In this document: positions 20,506 through 29,788 of the stretch, in pieces
Numbering within the stretch: position 1 is the first letter of the stretch
How the letters are laid out: every line of letters starts with the position of its first letter
The notes under the pieces: generated by a model
Told to the model about the DNA's origin: nothing
Database searches by the model: none
The model's input: the letters and a program-made list of their open reading frames with translations, nothing else
From: Psilocybe azurescens
Taxonomy: Eukaryota > Basidiomycota > Agaricomycetes > Agaricales > Agrocybaceae
NCBI GenBank assembly: GCA_023853785.1
Contig: JAJIRX010001004.1
Location: 1-34,151, forward strand
DNA: 34,151 bases
Direction: 5' to 3'
Made by a program: the position numbers and the translations under genes

Positions 20506-20927
20506 ATGCCAGCGCTCGAAAATTATGACATTTTCCTTGACCTCACGAATGATATGCACGATCCAGTCTCCATCCAACTTCTCAGAGACTATGACAGACA
20601 AGCCGGTCGCGTCGTTCTGCTTTATCCAGCAGAGAGCCTTACTCTCATCCTCGAATCAGGATCGTCATACCAATACGCCGTCAAATCTCGCACTAAAGTC
20701 GCAAATGTGACGTGAGTAGCGCGTTGTTCAATGTATGGGAAGGTGCTTAGACTAATCCTATTTATTTCAGAGCTAGATCATGGAAAGATATAACTTGTTC
20801 CATCTCCCATCTATTCACGGGAAACTCAATGGACTCGTTGTCGTCATCAGTCTCCTCAGCTGCGAGTGGAGTACGAGTCGACCGTCTGTGGAGAGATCAT
20901 CGATTTAGCATATGGAACGAGGCCTAG
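20506..20927 (+). CDS. Small unknown protein B, paralogue of 16682-17090
   Basis: Exons 20506-20711 and 20771-20927 give 120 residues: MPALENYDIFLDLTNDMHDP, VVLLYPAESLTLILESGSSY, QYAVKSRTKVANVTARSWKD, then a Ser-rich stretch (SMDSLSSSVSSAASG) and VRVDRLWRDHRF near the end. No signal peptide or TM segment. Alternating hydrophobic residues suggest a small beta domain of about 75 residues with a flexible tail. The phase-2 intron falls at the same V-T/S codon as in protein A, and the block either side of it (YQYxxK...VxxRxWKD) is the best-conserved part. Similar proteins seem widespread as hypotheticals in mushrooms, but I know no function. It follows the four-TM gene on the same strand. Confidence 0.75.
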
Positions 20928-21483
20928 CACTGGCACTAGATTCCATTTCTCTAACTGTTGGTGTTTCCTTCGTTGAACACTATTGCCCCCTTTGCTCACC
21001 ATCGCCTTGCTGCTTACAGGGTTAGGGATCCTGCATAAGAAGTGCCATTTAATTACATACTTGTAAAATATTTTTATGATAATCCAGGATACGATTAATT
21101 TATGAGATCGTTCGTATCTGCATTACTGGAAATCAAGTCATAAGACCAATCTCAAGAAAAGCTGACGCCTTCCAAAAGCTCGCGAGCTTCCTTCAGTCCG
21201 GTCTTCGGCGATAAGGAGTAAGGCATAAGCGTCCTTTTCCACCGTAACGACCGAGATCAAGGAACCTGTTGCGCAAAAGTTTGCTATCTTCTGTGAATCT
21301 TGGATTGTAAAACATGCGCATCAAAGAGAGATACGAAAGGGAGGAATAAATAAACGAGGTCGGATTAAGGAGATAAAATACTCTATTACATCACTCAAGT
21401 ACATGCACGCCTCTGTCACAAGAGTAAAATGTCGCTGAGATGGACCAAAGGTATGCAAAGTTAAGGGTATTTGAATCCTTCTG
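20928..21483. other. Convergent intergenic region, protein B and mitochondrial bL17
   Basis: 556 nt between two stops facing each other. No supported open frame, repeat or RNA structure seen; likely 3' UTRs plus spacer. Confidence 0.4.
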
Positions 21484-22490
21484 TCAAAGCATTCTCCATG
21501 CTATATACAGGAGCTTTTTCCGTCTCGACGGTGTTGCACCCTGCGCAAGAGCACCGCGTGCCACGACAAGCGCGGGTCGCTCTTCGCCAATTCGTTTGTA
21601 GCCGGCACGACGGCGAGGCGCAGGAGTAAGCGAATTTTGTTCCTTCAAATCGTCGTGGACGGATTTATACGCCAGAGGAGTAGCAAGCAATTCATCCTGT
21701 GATTTCGCATGAACAACCGATGCAACTTTCAGTGAACCAAATTTACCGCATAAGTTGATGCTTTTTGCTCAGGGCAGTAATTGCATCAGCACCTCTGTAC
21801 CGGAGAATCTTCTGGACGTTCCACCGCGTCTTTGATCGCAATACACCCTTCTCTTTGACATCCATCTTTCGTTCTAATCGCAGAACCTGCAGAGCTTTAT
21901 CGCCTCCGTCGTTCAAGATTTGTTCGGGGCGAGCAGTCCGCAGTTTGTCCTTTAGCAGTTCCCATCCGATAGCTCTCGAAGTCATTTCCCATCTCAAGTC
22001 CCGTGGATTGTCGACAAGTTCGAGAATGGCATGCGGGGCATTGTCACCTTGTCGGTTACCGAACTTGTGTATGCGCGTATATCCTCCAGGGCGTTCCGCG
22101 TATCGTTGAGCAAACGTAGAGAATAATTTTGACAATGCTGTGGGTTTCAGCAAGAAGGCAGAAGCGCGTTCGCGCGCGCCATTGTCCCCTTTTTGCCCAT
22201 GGTAATGATCTGGAGAAGTTGTGAGAACCGAACGGCGACGACAGTTTTGACGACGAAGAATAGAATTAATAATAACCTTTTCAGCCAGTCTGGCTGTATC
22301 TCGTGCTTTGGGTAAAGTGGTTTTGATCTGTTCATGTTCAAATAATGAAGTGACTAGATTTCTATGATAGTGTTTGTTAGAAGAGAGTATGTATACCAAC
22401 GTCGTACGAAGGTGCATTGGCTAACCGTAACATAAGCATTCTATGTGATGAAGTTCTTGAGAACTTTCGGAAGGCGATTCCATGCTTCAT
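21484..22490 (-). CDS. MRPL8: Mitochondrial large-subunit ribosomal protein bL17 (MRPL8-like), frame broken
   Basis: bL17m is a component of the mitochondrial 54S subunit. From 22490 the protein reads MKHGIAFRKFSRTSSHRMLM, LRNLVTSLFEHEQIKTTLPK, ARDTARLAEK, then IITMGKKG after an intron. The conserved core continues RERASAFLLKPTALSKLF, QRYAERPGGYTRIHKFGNRQ, GDNAPHAILELVDN and then a C-terminal extension (ELLATPLAYKS...) typical of fungal forms, ending 21484. After IITMGKKG the frame needs one more G in a four-G run (plus-strand C-run 22186-22189) to reach DNGARERA. The preceding 67-nt intron has no stop and reads open in the downstream frame if retained. The last splice (near 21690-21750) also shows a one-base phase mismatch. 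Confidence 0.88.
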
Positions 22491-22730
22491 GATGACACGT
22501 CGCGAGAATTAGCAAGGTAGGACGGACGGAGGTACTGTGTTGGCGCCAAAAATATTGACTTATGTAAGCACATATGCCAGTGAAGTCAAGTTTTCAACAA
22601 CCGTCAACATTCTTATTACTCTCCCAACATCATGGTCCATACACTCATCAATCCGAGGAAGAAACGTTATGTGTTTATTCGAAATGCTAGTAACACGTTC
22701 GAAAGAGTGGCTCAAACGAAAAGTCTATAT

Positions 22731-24035
22731 TCAGCTACCCTGCGAACTGGCCTCGCTGTACACCCTGAAAAGACTAGACAGGTCCACCTGAAAGATGTGA
22801 CCTGAATCAGGGTAATTTTGTTGGAGACTTGCGTCTCCTCCTATCGCCCCGCAGTGGGCAGTAGTGACGAACATGATATCGTTCTTGGGCCCTGATAAAT
22901 TTTGCGGTCAGAGAGAGGGGTATGGCGAAGGTGTAGACACCGGTTTACGCACCCCAAAACAGCAAGAAGTGATATTCAAGGCAGTGGGGAACAGGAGCTG
23001 GAAGTCAATGCTACCTTCCTTGTCGAAACGTACAATACGGGACCCTCCCCACCTTCGAATTCGGTGTGAGTTACTACATTAATGAAGAGCTGCCCAGCAT
23101 ACCGTGCACTCCAGACGCCTCCAGCATCGTCAACGCACAAGCCATCACAGTACGTTTTTTCGGCAAATCCCTTTTCTATGGCATCCACAAAGACTCGCTT
23201 ATTGCTTAGTTCTCCTTCGTTGTAGTCATAGGCATAGATTTTGTTGACCAATGAGTCGGTGAAATAACTGATGAGATAAACATTATTCTTCTCAAGGACC
23301 AATGAAGAAAACAAGCGCTCACAAAGTCTTCTCATCGGCGCTCCAGCCTAGACCGTTGGAATCCTATGACAAAAATGACATCAGAAATGCTAAAACAAGC
23401 TTCAGAAGCAAACGTGCCGTAAATGGACCTTCATCTACTATTTTGCAAGAGCTTGTCGCAGGATCATATTTGTAAAGCTGCCCCGGAATACCTTCCTCTT
23501 TGTTATAAAGGGTCCCAGCAAAGAAGCGACCTTTGCTGTCGCAACCGCCGTCGTTAAAGCGCGTGAAAGGCGTATATTCGGAAGATAGAGGTTTGTAGAG
23601 GTAAGAAATTTTTGAATCTCCTTTCAATAAAGCGAAGCCCTGAGCTGCAGCACAGGCCAGCTAGTTGAAAGCAAGTTGTTAAATTTAACAAGACCCTAAC
23701 GTATATCACGTACTCCTGCGGCATCGCGTCGTAAAGCCAAGCAGCATACCGCTTCGTCGTATTCTTCAAAGGATGTCTCACAATTCAGTATGTTAACGTG
23801 AAAGACCTGGCATCACAGATGATGAGAGGCGATCACAGAATGACCGTGAAGAGGAGTTGTCACCTTCTTTTCCGAAATATCGACAAAATGCAAAAGCGAC
23901 GTTGATGGATCGTACACGGGACCTATTAACTATGAGTTAATACATAGCAATGCAGGTCCAGTGCGCACCCTCTCCTAAGGTACAGCCGACTTTGAGCCAG
24001 GGACGCTCAACAATGATTTCTCGTTTGCCTGACAT
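22731..24035 (-). CDS. SMP-30/regucalcin-like lactonase (gluconolactonase family)
   Basis: Members are six-bladed beta-propellers that hydrolyse sugar lactones with one divalent metal ion; probably cytosolic here, as no signal peptide is seen. From 24035: MSGKREIIVERPWLKVGCTL, then GEGPVYDPSTSLLHFVDISE with the metal-ligand Glu (GEGP), RFNDGGCDSKGRFFAGTLYN (substrate/metal Asn), DSNGLGWSADEKTLYFTDSL (metal Asn) and YCDGLCVDDAGGVWSA (metal/catalytic Asp). It ends NDIMFVTTAHCGAIGGDASL...SEASSQGS. All key family residues are present, so it should be active; the true substrate is unknown. About eight introns. One (donor at 23416-23417) appears to use GCACGT. The splice near 22952-22955 (four C on the plus strand) is one base short of a matching phase. 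Confidence 0.88.
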
Positions 24036-24429
24036 GGTTAGTAGGGGCTGGGGTGCCTCTGTGCCCAATAAGTGGGATTCAGACTACTGGTGCATTGATC
24101 TTCTTATAGGCTGACGAGGCCACTAGAGAAGACCCACTGTCTCGTTATATGACCGAGATGGTCGTTCCTGCATCGGAAGTCACCGGACTATGAGGTCGAA
24201 AGCAGAGGACTCATGCGACCGCCAAAGCAGATGATTCGACGGAACACTGTCGAGAGCTTCCAAATTGAAAAGAAAAGCAAAAAGGTAACATCTCTATTGA
24301 TCATACCGTGTCACATCGATCATCTCTCAAGTCAAGACACTCGAGAATAGCTATTAGAGAGAATCGGGATTGGTGGAAGCAATGTACAGTACGGGTTATT
24401 CCGAGCCGTAAGCTATTCTTCTCCAACTT
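24036..24429. other. Intergenic region between lactonase and ACP (both -)
   Basis: 394 nt that should include the lactonase promoter and the ACP 3' UTR. No gene or repeat recognised. Confidence 0.4.
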
Positions 24430-25029
24430 TTAGTGGGCTGCAACGCGGAAAAGACAGGCGGTTAGCCAAAAGAGAAAACGGTCAATCAGAAGAGGGCTCA
24501 TACCTTCAGGAGATTTTGCGATATAGTCAATGGCTAAGGAGTGGGTTAATTGGGAATTGCCGTGAAGTCCACAACGTGTAATAACACGTACCTTGTTGGA
24601 CCGTTGTAATTTCGTCTGCCTCAGCATCAGGGATCTCGATTGAGAACTCCTGAAGGGTTCTAGTGGTTAACGTGTTGCGTTTGAAGCGAGAAACACGTCC
24701 GCACCTCTTCAACTGCCATCATCACTTCGACTGCATCCAAACTGTCGAGTCCCAGGTCTTTACTGAAGGAGGCGCTGGTGGTCAGCTGAGCGCGCCCCAG
24801 GAGTTCAGTAACAGCATTAATGACATTGAAGGAAGATACACACCTTTGCTGGGTTAATCTTCTCGTAGCCCTTCAATGTTTCAAGGATACGGGATGTGAT
24901 GACGTCCTTGGACAATGGTCCACCTGCAGAGTACATGGCGCGAGGAATCCATCTTGTTTGAAGAGTTGGGGTTGTTCGGGCAATGCATGAGATAGCAGCA
25001 GCTCTTGGGATAAGACGAGCGAGAGACAT
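24430..25029 (-). CDS. ACP1: Mitochondrial acyl carrier protein (complex I-associated ACP)
   Basis: Carries growing acyl chains in mitochondrial fatty acid synthesis (lipoate precursor) and serves as a subunit of complex I and a partner of LYR proteins. Exons 24844-25029, 24705-24785, 24592-24649, 24504-24533 and 24430-24437 give 120 residues with all phases matching. Residues 1 to about 32 form a basic, Arg/Ala/Ser-rich mitochondrial presequence (MSLARLIPRAAAISCIARTT). The carrier domain has VITSRILETLKGYEKINPAK, then FSKDLGLDSLDAVEVMMAVE, where the Ser of DSL receives 4'-phosphopantetheine. It continues FSIEIPDAEADEITTVQQ and AIDYIAKSPEAH at the end. The last coding exon is only 8 nt. No breaks. 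Upstream it faces the uL13 gene across a 568-nt divergent gap. Confidence 0.95.
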
Positions 25030-25597
25030 TATGTATATAATTTACTCAAGAGTCAAGGTTGAGTTGCAACTCCAAAAACGACTCGGTCAAGCCGTGACCA
25101 ATTGCTAGGTCAACCCGGCGTTGTCCGAATATTCGGCATATATAAATAAAACTAAGTATATCTGATATCATGTATAAAAAACTATAAATAGACATAATTT
25201 GTCGCGGAGTACAGAAATTGACAGTAAAATGCATTACAATCTTCAACGTAAATCTCAACACAATAGAACAGTATGAAAAGTAAAATCAAGGTATTTATAC
25301 AATTCTATGAGTCCAAGCGAAGTGAAAATATGTCTTTGAAGATGAGTAAAGGATTGGAAAGTGAGATCCGGAAATTGCCGAAATGAACTATGCAGTATAC
25401 AGATAAGGTTTGAGGTCTGTTAAGCCACATTGGTTTCCCAAGTCGGCGTAAACGTTCAACTCCTCAAGGTACGAGACGTCTAGCTCACTTCATTATCCAG
25501 TACTAAATTATACCCTCTTTGAACCCCACAGGTCCGTACGGAACCTGTATACCGAGTTTCTCCAAAAACTAATCGTTTCGGCGCGTAGATCACGACA
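25030..25597. promoter_or_regulatory. Divergent promoter region, mitochondrial ACP (-) and uL13 (+)
   Basis: 568 nt between divergent starts. AT-rich in the ACP-proximal two thirds (about 25120-25300), with several TATAAA-like strings (for example about 25138-25145 and 25180-25188). No motif can be assigned confidently. Any open frame here lacks family likeness. Confidence 0.4.
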
Positions 25598-26372
25598 ATG
25601 GCCACCTTTTCGTCGACACCCATCGTTATTGATGGCAAGGGTCACCTCCTTGGTCGATTGGCTTCAATCATCTCCAAGCAGATTCTCTCTGGACAGAAAA
25701 TTGTGGTGGTGAGGTGAGGAAATTAACATTTCCGGTAGCTTCTTCCGAAACAAGGTATGTTGACTGTTTTGTGCAATATAGATATATACAGCTGAACTTG
25801 AGGTGTGCAGCTCCGCTACCACAATTTCCTCCACAAACGCCACATTGTGAACCCCAAAAAGTCTGGTCCCTTCCATCACCGTGCCCTCCAAGATCCTCTA
25901 CCGTGCCATCCGGGGTATGACCCCACACAAGAGCGCCCGTGGTGCTGCTGCCCTCGAGCGCCTCAAGCTCTTCGAAGGTGTTCCCCACCATACGATAAGA
26001 AGAAGCGAATGGTGGTCCCTGAAGCTCTGCGAGTGTTGAGGTTGAAGCCGGGACGCAAGTACTGCACTGTCAAGGTATGTCATCAACAACAGTAGTATAG
26101 CGCATGGGATGGTTTTATTTATACGGACACCAGCGTCTCTCGCACGAGGTTGGCTGGGGATATAAGGATGTTGTTGATCGTCTTGAGGAAAAGAGAAAGA
26201 TCAAGGCCCAGGCATTCCACGAGCGCAAGGTATGTTACATTTTGTACAGATGCAATAATATCAGACTTTGTGCTCACGAACGACCGCCCAGCTGACCGCT
26301 GTCAAATTGCGCCAAAAGGCTGTCGCAGACTCTGCATCATCGTTCGAACAGCTCACCCAACTGGGATACTAG
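25598..26372 (+). CDS. RPL16: Cytosolic 60S ribosomal protein uL13 (L13a / yeast Rpl16), three frame breaks
   Basis: uL13 is an essential structural protein of the 60S subunit. Exons 25598-25754, 25811-26074, 26134-26229 and 26292-26372. The protein is unmistakable: [123 protein letters not shown] and a C-terminus [11 protein letters not shown]. Splice sites look normal, but the frame is lost three times: near 25717-25720 (about two bases missing at the R-C-E codons), near 25883-25886 (two C missing before TCC AAG) and at 25983-25986 (four C where five are needed for VPPPYD). With this sequence the product stops after about 40 residues. Because the gene is essential and otherwise well preserved, sequence error is the likely cause; a second, intact copy elsewhere is the alternative. 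Confidence 0.93.
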
Positions 26373-26717
26373 AGTAGTCACTTGCTAATTCGAGAGTCTT
26401 TGTCGGCGTCCTTTTCGCATTATGCATACTATGTACTACACTAGCCAGGGCATGACCTGTGGCTGATGATATGACACATGCAATCCATCACACATGAAGT
26501 TGAAAGGCCATATATAAGAGAAATGAAATAATACAATAATGTAATGTCATGAGTCAGAGAGTAAAAGAGCGCTGACCGAGAAGAGTGACTCGGGCAATTC
26601 CGAAGGAAGAAAAAGAGATTTCGGGAGGAATATTTGGATTTTATTCTTTTACTCTTACCAGCCGATTTCTCGTTTTTTCTCCTCCTCCTCCTTTCTCCTC
26701 CTTCCTCCCACTCCATC
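26373..26717 (+). promoter_or_regulatory. KH-gene promoter and leader with strong CT tract
   Basis: 345 nt between uL13 and the KH gene. From about 26640 to the ATG at 26718 the plus strand is almost all pyrimidine, including four CTC triplets in a row (about 26679-26690). Pyrimidine-rich tracts just before the start are typical of strongly expressed filamentous-fungal genes. No TATA box is clear. Confidence 0.45.
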
Positions 26718-27864
26718 ATGCCCTCCGACTCCTCCAGACACGAAAATGGTATCTGTTTCTTTTTTCAATCAATTATTTATCATATCACTTATTTTCCGAT
26801 ATTCCGCAGCCTCTCCAGCCCAGTCCCGATCTCCTTCGCCCTCTCCTCACGACACTCTCACTCTCCGCGCCCTCGTCAGCACAAAGGACGCCGGCGTCAT
26901 CATTGGAAAGGCCGGAAAAATGTTGCTGATTTGAGAGATCAGACTGGCGTCAAGGCTGGCGTCAGCAAAGTCATCCCCGGCGTCCATGAACGTGTTCTCA
27001 CAGTTACTGGCTCTGTCGAGGCTGTCTCCAAGGTTCGTTCTTTTTAACCCCGTGTTTTTTAATCTGTTATTTATTGTGGATTTTCTCTGCAGGCATACAA
27101 TCTCATTATCTCCCAGCTCGTATCCTCTACCCCTTCTTCTCCCGTTACGACTTCGTCCCCTTCTCTCCATACCTCTATCCGCCTCTTGATCTCGCACAAC
27201 TTGATGGGCACCATCATCGGTCGCAATGGTCTCAAAATAAAAGCCATCCAGGATGGTTCCGGTGCTCGCATGGTCGCCTCGAAGGAGATGCTCCCTCAGT
27301 CCACTGAGCGCATCGTCGAAGTCCAGGGTTCTCCCGAGGCTATTGGACGGGCGGTGGAGGAGATCGGTAAATGTTTGTTGGAGGACTGGGAACGTGGTCT
27401 TGGAACAGTTCTCTTCCACCCTGGACCTAGCGACGAGCGCAGCGGCAATCGTCGTGGGCACAGCTATTCCTCTTCTTACACAAGTTCTCGCCGTGGCAAT
27501 GGCGATGGCCGCGCGAATGGCGATGGCCGCGGGTCCCCCGGGATCACCTAAAAACGCTCATTCTCCTGTCTCGAGTCCGCCATCCGCGAATCTGCGCACT
27601 CAAAATATCTCCATTCCATCTGACATGGTTGGTTGCATCATCGGACGGAGTGGAACTAAAATCACCGAAATACGCCGTTTGTCCGGTTCCAAGATCTCCA
27701 TTGCGAAGGCTCCCCATGATGAGACTGGCGAAAGGATGTTCACCATCGTAGGCACTCCTGAAGCCAACGAAAAGGCCTTGTTCTTGCTCTATAACCAGTT
27801 GGAAAGCGAGAAGGAGAGGAGAGTTGGAAGGGAAGCTCAGCAACAAGCCGAGATCCAGGATTGA
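26718..27864 (+). CDS. RNA-binding protein with three KH domains (PCBP/Rnc1/Pbp2-like), frame broken
   Basis: Proteins of this poly(C)-binding layout control mRNA stability, translation or telomeres. Exons 26718-26748, 26810-27032 and 27093-27864. After a Ser/Pro leader (SPAQSRSPSPSPHD), KH1 has the GxxG loop in AGVIIGKAGK, followed by VADLRDQTGVKAGVSKVIPG. KH2 has LMGTIIGRNGLKIKAIQDGS and RMVASKEMLPQSTERIVEVQ. A Gly/Arg/Ser linker (RGNGDGRANGDGRG) leads to KH3, DMVGCIIGRSGTKITEIRRL, and an end rich in Gln/Glu (REAQQQAEIQD). All three GxxG loops are intact (GKAG, GRNG, GRSG). The frame breaks at 26916-26920, where five A replace the six needed for GKNVADL, and again near 27530-27541 in a C5G3 run before SPKNAHSPVSS. 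Confidence 0.9.
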
Positions 27865-28414
27865 TTCCAACAAGGTGGTTGAGATAGCCAAAGGCTCCAA
27901 CATCCTTCATGTCTCTGGATGACTCGCGGCAGGATGAATTGGTGAGATCGGGTAGACCTCGAGAATCTCGACCATTGGCATTCTCGTTTTCCACTTTATC
28001 GCAAATTTTCTTCAATCTTTTGACTGCTCTTTCCTGAATCTCCTTCCTCGTCCTTCCAGTCCACCACTTCTTGATCCATATTTACCGTCCGCCAAAACTA
28101 TCGAACGTTTATGCTGTACCGCTTCCGATTATGCGCGTTTTCGCTTCGATAATGCTTTCCTTTCTCCTCCCTCTCCATTGTCCTTACTACGTGCTCGTTG
28201 ACTCCATTTATGATATTGCTTTCGTCGTGTACTTGCTACGTATATCATAGATTAGTCGCCCAAAATGCCATGAAATGACCCCTGCCAATCTGAGATCTCA
28301 TTAGTTAAATTATCTATGTTCCTCGCTGTGACGCGCCAATCTCAAAAGATCATGTGATGGCTTCAGCAGGCATCGTTTCAATTTGAAATTGAAATGATAT
28401 TGAAAAAAGCGATC
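27865..28414. other. Intergenic region between KH gene and NUFIP-like gene
   Basis: 550 nt, same-strand neighbours. Contains the KH 3' UTR, with a pyrimidine-rich segment at about 28020-28200, and the NUFIP promoter. No gene, repeat or RNA recognised. Confidence 0.4.
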
Positions 28415-29761
28415 ATGTCTTCCTTACCACCTCCTCATCCTTCTCTCCCTCTTCCACCACAGCCTGCCGCTTCATCCTCAACTCATTTCCCCCAGAATAC
28501 ACACCCTGCCATCTCTTACCCATCATACTATAACTCACACTATGTCCAGGCCTATTCACAGCTTGAACCGGCTGCTGTTGCTCATTCAAACGAATACATA
28601 GCCCAAACCCAAAATGTGAACTATGCTATGCAGTGCAATCCCTCAGGGGTAGTAAATAGTTTTGCACCTCGTCCAATTTGGTACGAGTCAGGTAACAACC
28701 GCTGCACCCATCCTGGCTGTACTTTCACTGGGTCTGCCAAAACGGTGCAAGTTCATATGATGGATCGCCATCTCATATACCCTCCTGGGTGGGACAAGCA
28801 GAAGAAGAAGTCCGAATGGGACGCTGATCCAAGTTTGAAAGGGTGCGCCTGTATTCACCTTTTTCCTTGATGACTATATATAAATAAGATTTTACCTTCA
28901 GAAAACCCATACCTATCCAAGGAACAAATGTGGTTTTGGACTCCCCGAGGTGTTGGAGGCTTGGATAGCAGAGCGTAAAAGACGTTTTCCTACCTCCAGC
29001 CGCGTGGAAGACAAAAAGCGCAAACTTCAGGAAGCAGTAGCTCGCGGCCAGCTCGACATTGTAGACAACGGCCGGGGTTATAAACGTCCGAAAGTCGAAA
29101 GTTCTGATCCTTACGGTCGCGACGAAACGAGGCGCGATAAACGCCCCAATAATCATCAGAAAAGTCGTGCCAAACAAGAGGACGGACAAAATAGAACGCA
29201 GGATTCTGGATGGCCTAGAAGGACTCAGAATGATGCTCGCGTTCCAGAGACCAAAAAGTGATCGCTTTACAAACTGTTTCTTCGAATTCTGGGTCTGGGT
29301 TTGATGACGAAGACCAAGATGGAGATGGAGGAGCACCTAAAGCAGTCTCCTCAAAATCGCACCCCGATGGCTTTTTCGATTGATCAAAATGTTCAGGCGC
29401 CCGTCAAAGAGAGTTTCAGTACATCTTCAGCTTCGACAAAAGGTGCTAATGCCAAGCGAGTTGTATTGCAACCAAAGTTACTGCCCAAGAATCCATTTGG
29501 TTCACGTCCCACCCTTCTACGCAATGTAAGTAAACTCTTGCGCCTTTCTGTATTCATGTTTACATTTCACAGTTACTTCTACCTGAGATAAAGGTTACCG
29601 TCTCTAATCTGTCTCAGGCTATTCGATTCATCGTGGACAATGATTTTCTCCGTAATGTGGAACTGAAACCTGGACAAGCTGACGACAATAATAAAATACA
29701 AGTTGTTGGATTAGATCAGAATGTGCAAGAGAGTACGAGCGGTCCCATTAGGTCCCATTAG
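28415..29761 (+). CDS. NUFIP1-like snoRNP assembly factor, frame broken
   Basis: NUFIP/Rsa1 is an R2TP-linked scaffold that helps assemble box C/D snoRNPs in the nucleus. Exons 28415-28842, 28902-29525 and 29573-29761. The N-terminus is Pro/Ser/Tyr/Gln-rich and disordered. A C2H2-type finger follows: CTHPGC (C-x4-C) and HMMDRH (H-x4-H). Exon 2 has the conserved NUFIP motif PIPIQGTNVVLDSPEVLEAW then IAERKRRFPTSSRVEDKKRK, a basic stretch, and an acidic stretch GFDDEDQDGDGG. The C-terminus reads LLPKNPFGSRPTLLRN, LLLPEIKVTVSNLSQAIRFI. Two opposite breaks lie in exon 2: near 29250-29257 (an A short after PETK) and near 29371-29379 (one T too many), which restore the original frame. An in-frame ATG at 28394 could add seven residues; the start at MSSLPPP is more usual. 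Confidence 0.85.
29741..29760 (+). repeat. Perfect 10-bp tandem duplication at a gene end
   Basis: GGTCCCATTA occurs twice in direct tandem, the second copy supplying the TA of the NUFIP stop codon. It adds codons just before the stop and leaves no space before the convergent M16 gene. Confidence 0.8.
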
Positions 29762-29788
29762 TTAGTTGGCAATATAAGCTATCCACGA

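Noticed and set aside
26441..26719. 92-codon minus-strand open frame, Arg/Lys/Glu-rich
   Set aside because: Low-complexity complement of the CT-rich leader of the KH gene.
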